Positions 25,779-34,336 are shown, counted from the first letter of the stretch. The stretch: DNA of 64,000 bases from an uncultured Bacilli bacterium (GCA_934085825.1 CAKOHR010000006.1:44192-108191); one strand, 5' to 3'. The notes: a model not told the origin generated them from the letters alone. Made by a program: numbers and translations.

Positions 25779-25806
25779 AACAAATTATGTAATATTTCAT
25801 ATCTTA
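25779..25806 (+). promoter_or_regulatory. Sigma K-like promoter (AACA-N15-CATATCTTA)
   Basis: AACA at 25779-25782 and CATATCTTA at 25798-25806 match the sigma K pattern (AC about 16 nt before CATAnnnTA). The start of collagen-like gene 3 is 21 nt further on. Confidence 0.55.
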
Positions 25807-25827
25807 TTATGAATGGAGTGATCTTTT

Positions 25828-26751
25828 ATGGATAAATGTAAGGCTGTTTGTGATTTACAAAAAAGAAGGAAGGAATTATTGGATTTAGGTTTATGCTGTA
25901 GTATTATTGGACCTACTGGACCTCGTGGTGAAGGAATTAATATAATAGATGCTTATAAAACTGAAGATGAACTACTTGATAATCATCCACTTGGTAAAAC
26001 TGGTGATGCATATTTAGTTAATTCTCATATTTTTATCTGGAGCGAAAAAGATGGGATTTGGAAAGATGCTGGTTCGATTAAAGGAGAAAAGGGAGAAAAA
26101 GGAGATAAAGGTGATACTGGAGAAGTTGGACCTAAGGGAGAAAATGGTGAAGACGGAGAATGTGAAATAATTGATATCGTGGGTACCCAAACTTTGGATG
26201 CAGGTGAAGAGGCTCGGGTTGATGATAATTTTTATGATAATACTCATCATTTAACTATTTCAATTCCTAAAGGAGAAAAGGGAGATGCTGGAGAAATTGG
26301 ACCAGAAGGCCCAATTACGGAAGGTTCTACGGAAGAAATACTATTTGTAAGCTTTGCTGAAACAAATATCTCTGGTCTTATGACTATTCAAGATAAATAT
26401 TTGATACCCCAAAATGCAAAATATTTTAATATTGTTGGTAAAACAGATATTAAGTTAACTCAAGGAGTTTATGAAATTGCTTTTTCTGGTGCTATTGAAG
26501 AGGTTGATAATATGCATGGTGGTATATTTTATGTCAAAGATGATACAGGAAAAGTTGTTATGGACTTATCATTTAAATTACCTGGTGGCGTAATTTCTCA
26601 GATGCATTTTTCTCAGAATGTATTAATTAAGTTTGATAATGATGTTACTCTTCAAATAATGGCTGGTATTATAGGTGATGCAGAATCTTCTAAAGTTGTA
26701 ATAAATGATGTTAATTTACTTTTAAAGAAATTAAAAACTGTTATAGTTTAA
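25828..26751 (+). CDS. Collagen-like surface protein 3
   Basis: 307 aa. The N-terminus has QKRRKELLDLGLCCSIIGPTG, a pattern shared with collagen-like protein 4. A segment with DAYKTEDELLDNHPLGKTGDAYLV resembles the short insert seen in phage and surface fibre proteins. Collagen blocks are GEKGEKGDKGDTGEVGPKGENG and GEKGDAGEIGPEGP. The last ~125 residues form a beta-rich head clearly related to that of protein 4. No signal peptide. It overlaps the convergent LemA gene by 11 nt at the 3' end. Confidence 0.85.
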   Translation: MDKCKAVCDLQKRRKELLDLGLCCSIIGPTGPRGEGINIIDAYKTEDELLDNHPLGKTGDAYLVNSHIFIWSEKDGIWKDAGSIKGEKGEKGDKGDTGEVGPKGENGEDGECEIIDIVGTQTLDAGEEARVDDNFYDNTHHLTISIPKGEKGDAGEIGPEGPITEGSTEEILFVSFAETNISGLMTIQDKYLIPQNAKYFNIVGKTDIKLTQGVYEIAFSGAIEEVDNMHGGIFYVKDDTGKVVMDLSFKLPGGVISQMHFSQNVLIKFDNDVTLQIMAGIIGDAESSKVVINDVNLLLKKLKTVIV

Positions 26752-27280
26752 AGTCATCTATAACAGCATCTTGCATGTTTTTACCATCAAAGAATGGTTT
26801 TATCTTATAGCCATGGATTTTTGCTACTAAGTTTGTTGGTACTTTTCTAATTAATTTGTTTAGTTCACTAGTGTTACTATTGTAATAACTTTTACATGAT
26901 GTTAATGTTTCATTTAATTTATCAATTTCTTTTAAATCTTTATTAAATTCTTTAGTATTTAATTCTTCGTGATCATTTTTCACCTCAAGAATAATGTTAT
27001 AAGCTTCCGTAAGTTTTCGATCTAGTTCATAATTACTAATTCTTTTATCTTTTAAATCTATATATTCTTTTAAATAGTCTTTTTTCGTTACTATTTTTTT
27101 AATTGCTATATTGAGTTTAGAAATAATGTCGTATTTTTGTCTTAGGGATTCATCAATAATTCCTTCAGCTTTTTCTATTTTAAGTTTATAACTAACTAAG
27201 TTATTATATATAGTGGCATATATTATTGCTAGTATACCTGTTATTATAATTATAAGTAACATTATTTCGAATAAATTCAT
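26741..27280 (-). CDS. LemA family protein
   Basis: 179 aa from the ATG at 27280, 4 nt after GGTGAT. One N-terminal membrane helix (IMLLIIIITGILAIIYATIY) is followed by a long helical region with the LemA pattern VSYKLKIEKAEGIIDESLRQKYDIISKL. LemA proteins are membrane-anchored helical bundles of uncertain function. A sigma A-type promoter (TTTACT, 17 nt, TACAAT) is visible on the minus strand upstream. Unlike its neighbours it does not carry a CATAnnnTA element. Confidence 0.85.
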   Translation of the reverse strand: MNLFEIMLLIIIITGILAIIYATIYNNLVSYKLKIEKAEGIIDESLRQKYDIISKLNIAIKKIVTKKDYLKEYIDLKDKRISNYELDRKLTEAYNIILEVKNDHEELNTKEFNKDLKEIDKLNETLTSCKSYYNSNTSELNKLIRKVPTNLVAKIHGYKIKPFFDGKNMQDAVIDDFKL

Positions 27281-27343
27281 TACTATCACCATTTATATTG
27301 TACCAAATGATACTTTTAAAGTAAATATGGTTATATAAAGTTT

Positions 27344-27370
27344 ACATGTTTATTAGTTATTCATATATTG
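27344..27370 (+). promoter_or_regulatory. Sigma K-like promoter, imperfect (AC-N16-CATATATTG)
   Basis: AC at 27344-27345 lies 16 nt before CATATATTG (27362-27370). The last base of the -10 deviates from CATAnnnTA. It precedes collagen-like gene 4 by 20 nt. Confidence 0.4.
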
Positions 27371-27389
27371 AGTATATGAGGTGGTTTTC

Positions 27390-27968
27390 TTGAAAAATAT
27401 TTGTGATAAAATATTGGAAAAGCAAAAACTTAGAAAAGAAATGATGGATTTAGGGTTAATATGTACAATTATGGGACCAACTGGACCTGCGGGACCCAAG
27501 GGTGATGTGGGGGATAAAGGAGATGCTGGTCCTAGCTTTCCTGCAAGTGTCGAAGATATGTTTTATACTAGTTTTGTAGATACTAAAAATGAAGGACTAC
27601 TTACTTTTTCATTACCATGGTTAATTTCTAATCCTTCTTCCTATTTTCAAATTGTTAGTGAAAATGAAGTGTTAGTAAAACCTGGCATTTATGAAATAAC
27701 TTTATCGGGTTTAATTACTGGTACAGATGATGAGCATGGAGGACAGTTTTATTTACAAGATGAAAATAATTCAGAAATAAAAGCTTTATCTTTTTATTTT
27801 CCTCAAGGTAGTGGTAAATATGCTCAATTTTATCAAACTACATTACTTAGATTTGAAAATGATACAAAATTAAGTGTTAATGCTTTAATTCTTGGAGATA
27901 ATAATTTATCTAACGTTGAATTTTCTAATGTTAATTTAATGCTTAAGAGAATATTAGGAAATATGTAA
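27390..27968 (+). CDS. Collagen-like surface protein 4, TTG start
   Basis: 192 aa from TTG 27390, 5-8 nt after GAGGTGG; an upstream in-frame GTG (27381) is part of that site. The N-terminus KQKLRKEMMDLGLICTIMGP matches the N-terminus of protein 3. One collagen block (GPTGPAGPKGDVGDKGDAGP) is followed by a ~135-residue beta-rich head homologous to that of protein 3 (both have YEI...SG, HGG.F and VNLLLKK/VNLMLKR). It is the shortest member of the family. No export signal. Confidence 0.83.
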   Translation: MKNICDKILEKQKLRKEMMDLGLICTIMGPTGPAGPKGDVGDKGDAGPSFPASVEDMFYTSFVDTKNEGLLTFSLPWLISNPSSYFQIVSENEVLVKPGIYEITLSGLITGTDDEHGGQFYLQDENNSEIKALSFYFPQGSGKYAQFYQTTLLRFENDTKLSVNALILGDNNLSNVEFSNVNLMLKRILGNM

Positions 27969-27970
27969 TT

Positions 27971-27998
27971 ACATCTATCTTTAAATAGGTGTTTTTTT
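27971..27998 (+). terminator. Terminator of collagen-like gene 4
   Basis: ACATCTAT and ATAGGTGT form an 8-bp stem with one wobble pair, followed by seven T. Confidence 0.75.
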
Positions 27999-28052
27999 CT
28001 TGTTAAAATAAAGCTATTGTGGTAAACTAAATGTATAGATAGTGAGGAAAAT

Positions 28053-29279
28053 ATGAAATTTATAGAAAATGTTGAAGTAAATAGATATAGAAAATTTGAA
28101 AGTAATCATAAAAAGTCTCATTTTTTACAAAGTTATGAATGGGGATTGTTTTGTAAAAGAGCTAAAGGACAAGTTCCGTGTTATGTAGGGATGGAAGATG
28201 AAAATGGTAATTTAGTTGCTACTTGTTTAATTTTACTTAGAAAGACTCCATTTGGTTTTAGTTATGGTTATGCCCCTCGTGGTTTTGTTTTGGATTATAG
28301 TAATAAAGATATTATAAAAGAATTTACTACTTACTTAAAAAAGTATATGAAAGATAATAAGGTTATATATATTAAGTTTGACCCAGATATTAAATATCAA
28401 GATATTGATGAAAATGGAAATAAAATTGATGGTGGCGAAAATAATTATGAACTATATGATTATATGCTTTCTTTGGGCTATAAACATACTGGTTTTTATA
28501 GACTTTATGAAGGTAATCAACCAAGATATACTTTTAGAATTGATTTGAAAAAGCCTTGGGAAGAGGTAGAAGCTAAGTTTAATAAATCATTTATGAAATC
28601 AGTTAAAAGAAGCTATAGTTATAATTTAATTGTTGATAATGATGTAAAAGTAGATGATTTTTATAGATTAATTCAAAGTAATAGTTCTAAAGATGATTTT
28701 GATCCTCATAGTTTGGAATACTATAAAATATTTAGTGAAGAAATGTCTAAGGATAATAATATGAAGTATTTTAATATTAGTATTAGACCTAAGGAATTAC
28801 TTGAAAATATTGATAAGGAAATAGATGCTTTAAATAAAGAACTTGAAGTAAGTAAGAAGAAAGAAGCAGATATTAAAAATAAAATATCTCGATTAGAAAA
28901 AGAAAAAGAAGTATTTAGTAAAATTAATAAAGATGAAGTGTGTATTTGTTCTTTGATATGTACTTATACTAAAACCCATGCATGGAGTTTATATATTGGT
29001 AGTGATGATTTAGCTAATTTTACTTTTGCAGTTACGAGAAGTTATTATGAAGCTATTAAAGAAGCCTATAATAATGGTTATGAGTTTTTTGACTTGTTTG
29101 GTACACCAGGAGATCCGAATACGAAGTATAAGAACTTGGCTAAACTTCATGATTTTAAAAGAAAGTTTGGCGATGAATATATTGAATTTACTGGTGAATT
29201 TGATTTAGTTAATAATAAATTATTATATAAAATGTTACCAACTATGTTAAAAGTTTATAGAAAACTAAGGAGAAAATAA
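28053..29279 (+). CDS. FemAB-type peptidoglycan aminoacyltransferase 1
   Basis: 408 aa. Two GNAT-like halves are recognisable: HFLQSYEWGLFCKRAKGQ at the start and IYIKFDPDIKY in the first domain, then ARKNTAKARK-like KSFMKSVKRSYSYNL. A coiled coil near 250-290 (NKELEVSKKKEADIKNKIS) is the FemA/FemX helical arm. The end has FFDLFGTPGDPNTKYKNL and LHDFKRKFGDEYIEFTGEF. These enzymes use aminoacyl-tRNA to add amino acids to the lipid II stem peptide. The next gene is a paralogue overlapping by 1 nt, so the two probably add successive residues of an interpeptide bridge. Confidence 0.92.
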   Translation: MKFIENVEVNRYRKFESNHKKSHFLQSYEWGLFCKRAKGQVPCYVGMEDENGNLVATCLILLRKTPFGFSYGYAPRGFVLDYSNKDIIKEFTTYLKKYMKDNKVIYIKFDPDIKYQDIDENGNKIDGGENNYELYDYMLSLGYKHTGFYRLYEGNQPRYTFRIDLKKPWEEVEAKFNKSFMKSVKRSYSYNLIVDNDVKVDDFYRLIQSNSSKDDFDPHSLEYYKIFSEEMSKDNNMKYFNISIRPKELLENIDKEIDALNKELEVSKKKEADIKNKISRLEKEKEVFSKINKDEVCICSLICTYTKTHAWSLYIGSDDLANFTFAVTRSYYEAIKEAYNNGYEFFDLFGTPGDPNTKYKNLAKLHDFKRKFGDEYIEFTGEFDLVNNKLLYKMLPTMLKVYRKLRRK

Positions 29280-30535
29280 TGCTTAAAGTAATAGATGAAA
29301 ATGAATTTAAAGAATTTGCTTTAAAAAATCCTTATTTTTCAATTTATCAATTACCTCAGTGGGGAACTTTAAAAAGTGATACTGGTTGGGTAAGACACTT
29401 ACTTGGATATTATGAAAATGATATTTTGGTTGGCGTAACAATGCTTCTTGAAAAGAAGATGCCCCTTAATTTAAGCTTGTATTATTCACCACGTGGGTAT
29501 TTAATTGATGTGAATAACTATGAACTTTTAAAAAGATTTAATGATGAAGTAATAGGATATATAAAAAATAATCATGGATTTATGTTAAAAGTTGATCCAA
29601 ATGTAATATATGCTACTAGAGATAGTGAAGGTAATTTGAAAGAAAAATGTGGGGAAAATGTGTACTTTAATTTTAAAAAGTTGGGATTTAAACATATGGG
29701 ATTTAGTCAAAATTTTGAGGATTTGCAACCTAGAATCTTATGTAGAATAGAACTAAAAGAAAATTATAACGATACTTTAAAAAGCTTTAGTAAGAGTACT
29801 AGGAAGAATATAGCTAAAACTTATGATATGGGTGTTAGAGTAAAAACTATTGATACAAGTAAAATGGATGAGTTTGTTAAGTTATTGGAAGACACGGCAA
29901 TAAACAAAAATTTTATCATTAGACCAGCATCATATTATAAAAAAATGGTTGATTTAATGAAGGATTATATTACACTTTATATTGCTTATATTGATACTAA
30001 CCTTTATTATGATTATGTTTGGAATTCTTTAGAAAATACTAAAAAAGAATTAGAAATTTTAGAAAAGCAAATGAAGAAAATAAATATTGGGGATAAAGTT
30101 AAAAGACATCATGAAGAACTTTCAAATAAAATAAGTAAATTAACAAGAGAACTAGATGAAGCGGCTAATTTGCGTAAAACCAATAAAGAAATTAATATTG
30201 GAGCATTGATGAGTGTATTTACGGGTGATGAAGGAATTACTTTTATGAGTGGTACTTCTTCTAGTTATAAAGGATTTAGTCCTAAGTATGCCTTTTATAG
30301 ACAACATATTGAAGACTCAATTAAGAAACATTTAAAATATGTTAATTTTTATGGAATATCTCTTGATATGAATAAAAATGGTCCTTATTATGGAATTTAT
30401 GAATTAAAAAAAGGTTTTAATCCTGAAATAACTGAATTAGTTGGTGAATTTGATTATGTTATAAATCCAGCTGTTTATTATGGCTATAAATTAGCTTTAA
30501 AAGGCTATAGATTAATGAAAAAGGTTAAAAAATAA
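29279..30535 (+). CDS. FemAB-type peptidoglycan aminoacyltransferase 2
   Basis: 418 aa, paralogue of the preceding gene. It has YFSIYQLPQWGTLKSDTGW, FMLKVDPNVIY, KSFSKSTRKNIAKTYDMGV, a coiled-coil arm near 255-300, and NFYGISLDMNKNGPYYGIYE followed by KKGFNPEITELVGEFD. It acts in the cytoplasm on lipid-linked muropeptides. Which amino acid each enzyme adds cannot be told. The pair implies a branched peptidoglycan. Confidence 0.92.
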   Translation: MLKVIDENEFKEFALKNPYFSIYQLPQWGTLKSDTGWVRHLLGYYENDILVGVTMLLEKKMPLNLSLYYSPRGYLIDVNNYELLKRFNDEVIGYIKNNHGFMLKVDPNVIYATRDSEGNLKEKCGENVYFNFKKLGFKHMGFSQNFEDLQPRILCRIELKENYNDTLKSFSKSTRKNIAKTYDMGVRVKTIDTSKMDEFVKLLEDTAINKNFIIRPASYYKKMVDLMKDYITLYIAYIDTNLYYDYVWNSLENTKKELEILEKQMKKINIGDKVKRHHEELSNKISKLTRELDEAANLRKTNKEINIGALMSVFTGDEGITFMSGTSSSYKGFSPKYAFYRQHIEDSIKKHLKYVNFYGISLDMNKNGPYYGIYELKKGFNPEITELVGEFDYVINPAVYYGYKLALKGYRLMKKVKK

Positions 30536-30546
30536 ACCTTTTTTTG
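30517..30546 (+). terminator. Terminator overlapping the FemAB 2 stop
   Basis: AAAAAGGTT pairs with AACCTTTTT around a short A-rich loop that contains the stop codon, and a T tract follows. Confidence 0.7.
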
Positions 30547-30633
30547 ATAGCATTCAACTGTAAAATAAATAAACAATTTAATTGAAAAATTTAGTATAGT
30601 ATGTTAACATTAAAATAGAGAAGGAGAATAGTG

Positions 30634-31371
30634 ATGAAAAATAAAAAGAGTAATACGAGGTTTGCAGTAGTGGTTATAATATTAGTTTCATTAGTCATTT
30701 TACTGACAGGTTATATTGTATATGATAAAGTGTTAAGTAATAAGAAAGATGATAATAATTCTGTGGAAACTAAGAATAATGAAAAAAATACGGGTAAAGA
30801 AAAAGAAAATACAGTATCTTTGACTAAGGATGAGAAAGATAAATTAATTCAAAATGAGATCGATTCTTTAATTAAATTGTTAAATACTGATTATACTGAA
30901 CATCCATCAAATAGTTGTGATTATTTTGGGATAGATTTAAATTTAGTTAATCAAAAAGAAGATATGTTAAGTGTTATTGCACCATACTTAATGTCATGTA
31001 AATTTGGTATGAATTATATAGAAGATGATGATTTAAGCCCAATAGGTACTACAAATTTGATGGATGAAGGTATGTACAAGAAATTTAAAAATTATTTTTC
31101 TTCAAGCTTAAACAAAAAGGAAATAATTGGTGGTAAAACTTATTATGTTGCATATGTTGATGGTGATGGATTTGCTGTTAGACCATATGATTTTCAACTT
31201 AATGAAAAAGGAATAACTGAAAATAATGGGATTTATAGCGTTATTATCGATTTGTTTGAAAATAATATGCTTGGTTGTTTGGTTGCAAGAGCTGAACTTA
31301 AATTATCTATTAGAGATAATCATGTGTATTATGAATCCTTTGAAATAAGAGATGATTTACTTGACTCATAA
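30634..31371 (+). CDS. Membrane-anchored protein with a unique ectodomain 1
   Basis: 245 aa from ATG 30634 (GGAG 8 nt upstream; GTG at 30631 is in frame). A short Lys-rich cytosolic end and one membrane helix (VVIILVSLVILLTGYIVY) are followed by a Lys/Asn/Glu linker and an extracytoplasmic domain with two Cys (NSCDYFGID and LMSCKFGMN) that could form a disulfide, and a third (LGCLVARAEL). I do not recognise the ectodomain. The anchor region is nearly identical in DNA to that of the next gene. Confidence 0.7.
   Translation: MKNKKSNTRFAVVVIILVSLVILLTGYIVYDKVLSNKKDDNNSVETKNNEKNTGKEKENTVSLTKDEKDKLIQNEIDSLIKLLNTDYTEHPSNSCDYFGIDLNLVNQKEDMLSVIAPYLMSCKFGMNYIEDDDLSPIGTTNLMDEGMYKKFKNYFSSSLNKKEIIGGKTYYVAYVDGDGFAVRPYDFQLNEKGITENNGIYSVIIDLFENNMLGCLVARAELKLSIRDNHVYYESFEIRDDLLDS
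30676..30774 (+). repeat. Direct repeat, copy 1: anchor-coding segment
   Basis: About 97 nt encoding the membrane anchor and the linker of the first anchored protein. It matches 31453-31551 with only two mismatches by eye (C/A and T/A) before the copies diverge. Confidence 0.85.
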
Positions 31372-31410
31372 TAATAAAGAATTAAGCTAAAATAGAAAGG
31401 TAAGACTTTG

Positions 31411-32301
31411 ATGGAAAATAAAAAAAATAATACAGGTTTTGCTGTAATTAATATAATATTAGTTTCATTAGTAATTTTACTGACAGGTTATATTGTATAT
31501 GATAAAGTGTTAAGTAATAAGAAAGATGATAATAATTCAGTGGAAACTAAAAAAGAAAATGAAACAGATAGTAATGTGGATGTTGATAAAATTGGTAAAC
31601 AATTATTTGAAAAATATGGTAATTATGTTTATTCAAATGAAAATTTAGATTATAATAATTTAGGTAATTCTGTAAAGTTAGAAATGGCATTGTTAAATTC
31701 AGATACTATTATATATAATAAGGATTTTGACATTAATAGTAAAAATTTATCAAGTGATGGTGGAATTATATTAGATTATTATATGAAAATTAATATAGCT
31801 GATTTGGAAAAATCATATAAGGAATTATTTGGTCGAGATAAGGTAATTGATTATACATATACATCTTTAAGTTCCATAAATCACGATTCTGGAAGTGATA
31901 TTTTCAATGACTTTTCCACTATAATATGGATTGATGAAGTTAGTAATCCTTTAGGATGCAGAAAAGAAGATAATGAATATGTTTGTTATATTTTCTGGGG
32001 TGGTGATGGTGTTGACATAGGGAACATTTTTGATTATGATTATTCAGAATTAAAAAATGATAAATTATATGTTTATGTTAATTACTTAGGAATTAATTCT
32101 CCTGGTGAAGGAAAATTATGTAGTGATTATGCTGGTAATAATGTAATTGATGATACTATGTATACTGAAGATAATCTAATAAATAGTAAAAATGAATTAT
32201 TTGAAAAATATAAAGACAAAACTGGAGTTTATAAGTTAGTATTTAATAAAGATAGTAACGATAATTGGTATTGGGAAGAAACTCAAATAGTAAAAAAATA
32301 G
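31411..32301 (+). CDS. Membrane-anchored protein with a unique ectodomain 2
   Basis: 296 aa from ATG 31411. The anchor and linker (LVSLVILLTGYIVYDKVLS and onwards) copy those of the preceding gene. The ectodomain is different: KIGKQLFEKYGNYVYSNEN at its start, acidic, with Cys in LGCRKEDNEYVCYIF and GKLCSDYAG. I do not recognise it. Likely faces the outside of the cell. A terminator follows. Confidence 0.7.
   Translation: MENKKNNTGFAVINIILVSLVILLTGYIVYDKVLSNKKDDNNSVETKKENETDSNVDVDKIGKQLFEKYGNYVYSNENLDYNNLGNSVKLEMALLNSDTIIYNKDFDINSKNLSSDGGIILDYYMKINIADLEKSYKELFGRDKVIDYTYTSLSSINHDSGSDIFNDFSTIIWIDEVSNPLGCRKEDNEYVCYIFWGGDGVDIGNIFDYDYSELKNDKLYVYVNYLGINSPGEGKLCSDYAGNNVIDDTMYTEDNLINSKNELFEKYKDKTGVYKLVFNKDSNDNWYWEETQIVKK
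31453..31551 (+). repeat. Direct repeat, copy 2: anchor-coding segment
   Basis: Second copy of the anchor-coding segment. Homology stops abruptly after the VETK codons, beyond which the two genes share no evident sequence. Confidence 0.85.
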
Positions 32302-32309
32302 AAATATGT

Positions 32310-32343
32310 AAAATTGTCTGAATTTCTTTTAGGCAATTTTTTT
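32310..32343 (+). terminator. Terminator after anchored protein 2
   Basis: AAAATTGTCT and AGGCAATTTT pair around an 11-nt loop and run into T7. Confidence 0.75.
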
Positions 32344-32367
32344 AGTGTCAACTAAATTCGTATTTGA

Positions 32368-32396
32368 TTGTTGTACGAATTTAATTGTGCTATAAT
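32368..32396 (+). promoter_or_regulatory. Housekeeping promoter of the metalloprotease gene
   Basis: TTGTTG (32368-32373) and TATAAT (32391-32396), 17 nt apart. AGGGTGATTAAG and a TTG start follow. Confidence 0.65.
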
Positions 32397-32418
32397 TGTC
32401 TTAGATAGGGTGATTAAG

Positions 32419-34278
32419 TTGAATGTTGTTGGTAAATTTAAATTAGGAAAAACGATGTATATTATCACTATAAAAAATGGTAAATATAAAGTTGGTAGAT
32501 TTAATAATAATTTGGTAAATTATAATTTAGATAGTGAAGAAAAAGCATTGATAACAATTGTTATTGATGGGTTGTTACCTGGGAATAATGATATTAAATT
32601 GTTACCATTTGAATTGAATGGAAATGTTTATGATCTTAGTGTTAGTAATAATATTTATCTATTTAATCCTGAACCAAATATTGTTGATTTAAAAATATTA
32701 AATAATATATTTAATAACCAAAGTGAATGTGTTTATTTAGGATATAATCAAAATAAAAACGAAAATTTTATAAAAAGGTTTGTTAAAATTGGTAGAAGAA
32801 CTATTGTTGTACTTCTTAGCTCAACTATGCTACTTAGCATGACATCAAGTCTAAAAAATGATATTAAAGAACAATTTAATAATGAAAATGTTATTATTAG
32901 TGAAGTTCCAAAAACAGATGATGACAAGTTAATAACAATTATTGATGAACCAGAAATTGAGATTGAAAAAACAGAAGTTGTAGAAAATGATGAGTTGCCT
33001 ACGGAAACTGTGGAAAAAATTCAAGAAGATTTTGATAATCAGGTTATTAAGGAAGAAATACAAACAAAAAAAGTTAATGAAAAAAAGTCAAATGAATTTG
33101 AAGAAGAGAAGAATGATCAATCGAATGAAGTTTTAAAAGAAAATGATGAAAATGTTCATTCTGATATAGAATTAGCGCAAATTGAGAAAAGTGTAGAATC
33201 TAATAAAAAGTTTGATTTTAATAAAATAATAGAAACTGTTAATAGTAATCCTAATATTGGTCAAGAAGAAAAAAATGCAATTTTATCTAGTAAAGAGATA
33301 TTTGAAGATAACTATGGTTATTCTGATTTTGATGTTTTGCTTAATAAACTTAAAACATTAAAAATTGAATATGTTCCAGAAAGTAAATTGGGTATAGCGG
33401 GAGAATATTATAGTACTACAAATGAAATTAAGTTTTATAATGCATCAAATTTTGAAGAAGTGCGAACTTCTGTTTTTACTCATGAGTTTTCACATTTAAT
33501 TCAAAGGACAAATAAAGGTGATTATGAGTGTGGTTCATTTTTACTTGAAGGCACAAATGTTATTGCTAATAATGAATATTATGGTAATAATTCTAATTCT
33601 TATGATTGTGCCTATGGGGTGCAAAGTTCTATTATAAAAGCTCTTGGAGAAGTTTTGGGAAAAGATGTCATAAAAAAAATTTATAATAGCAGTAATTTAG
33701 AATGTTTTTATAGTGCTATGTCTGAAATTGGCATTGATAGTATTAGAGCTGAAAATTTTATTGAATTATTGGATGCTTATCAAAAGTGTTTTTATGCAAG
33801 TAATACTTCAACACAAGATTTAAGTAATAACTTATCTTATTTTGAAAATAAAATAAAAGCAGAAATAAAGGAATTTTATGAATTAAAATATAGTAGAGCT
33901 ATGGATAATGATTTAGTTATGCTTTTCTTATTAGATAATGATCTTTTTAAAGAAAAAATAGTTAGTATGAATAATCTTGATGATAAGAATTATTTTTATG
34001 CTATTTTAATGGATGAACCTACTCTTATAAAAAGTGCTGATAATGATAAAAATTATATTATAAATTTTGAAGAACATGCTATAGTAGGTTATGATGAAGA
34101 AAGTTATGATGATTGTCTAAAGGGAGGTCTTATTAATGAAGATGGAGAAACTATGTTTAGTGGCTTAATTATAGATAAGGAAAATAATAAAGTTTTAAGA
34201 CCACAATATAGTAAAAAAGATATGATTATTGAAATAAATGATAATAACAGATATATAGAAAATGAATTGAGTAGATAA
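32419..34278 (+). CDS. Membrane-anchored HEXXH metallopeptidase-like protein
   Basis: 619 aa from TTG 32419, just after AGGGTGATTAAG; the open frame further upstream overlaps the promoter. Residues 1-120 form a small beta-rich domain predicted cytosolic; a membrane helix follows near 126-146 (TIVVLLSSTMLLSMTSS). Next comes a long acidic Glu/Lys/Asn-rich stalk to ~270, then a catalytic-looking domain with THEFSHLIQ near 353 (HEFSH, zinc-binding HEXXH) and LLEGTN about 20 residues later, whose Glu could be the third ligand of a gluzincin. Likely a cell-surface zinc protease. No relative identified. Confidence 0.75.
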   Translation: MNVVGKFKLGKTMYIITIKNGKYKVGRFNNNLVNYNLDSEEKALITIVIDGLLPGNNDIKLLPFELNGNVYDLSVSNNIYLFNPEPNIVDLKILNNIFNNQSECVYLGYNQNKNENFIKRFVKIGRRTIVVLLSSTMLLSMTSSLKNDIKEQFNNENVIISEVPKTDDDKLITIIDEPEIEIEKTEVVENDELPTETVEKIQEDFDNQVIKEEIQTKKVNEKKSNEFEEEKNDQSNEVLKENDENVHSDIELAQIEKSVESNKKFDFNKIIETVNSNPNIGQEEKNAILSSKEIFEDNYGYSDFDVLLNKLKTLKIEYVPESKLGIAGEYYSTTNEIKFYNASNFEEVRTSVFTHEFSHLIQRTNKGDYECGSFLLEGTNVIANNEYYGNNSNSYDCAYGVQSSIIKALGEVLGKDVIKKIYNSSNLECFYSAMSEIGIDSIRAENFIELLDAYQKCFYASNTSTQDLSNNLSYFENKIKAEIKEFYELKYSRAMDNDLVMLFLLDNDLFKEKIVSMNNLDDKNYFYAILMDEPTLIKSADNDKNYIINFEEHAIVGYDEESYDDCLKGGLINEDGETMFSGLIIDKENNKVLRPQYSKKDMIIEINDNNRYIENELSR

Positions 34279-34336
34279 AAGTTTTATGAAGTGTATAGTA
34301 AGAATACTGATAATTATAATAATTAGTTGATTATTT

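Noticed and set aside
20970..27968. Collagen-like genes as prophage tail fibres
   Set aside because: No capsid, portal, terminase or tail genes are near, the genes have separate promoters, and the heads resemble BclA/C1q-type domains.
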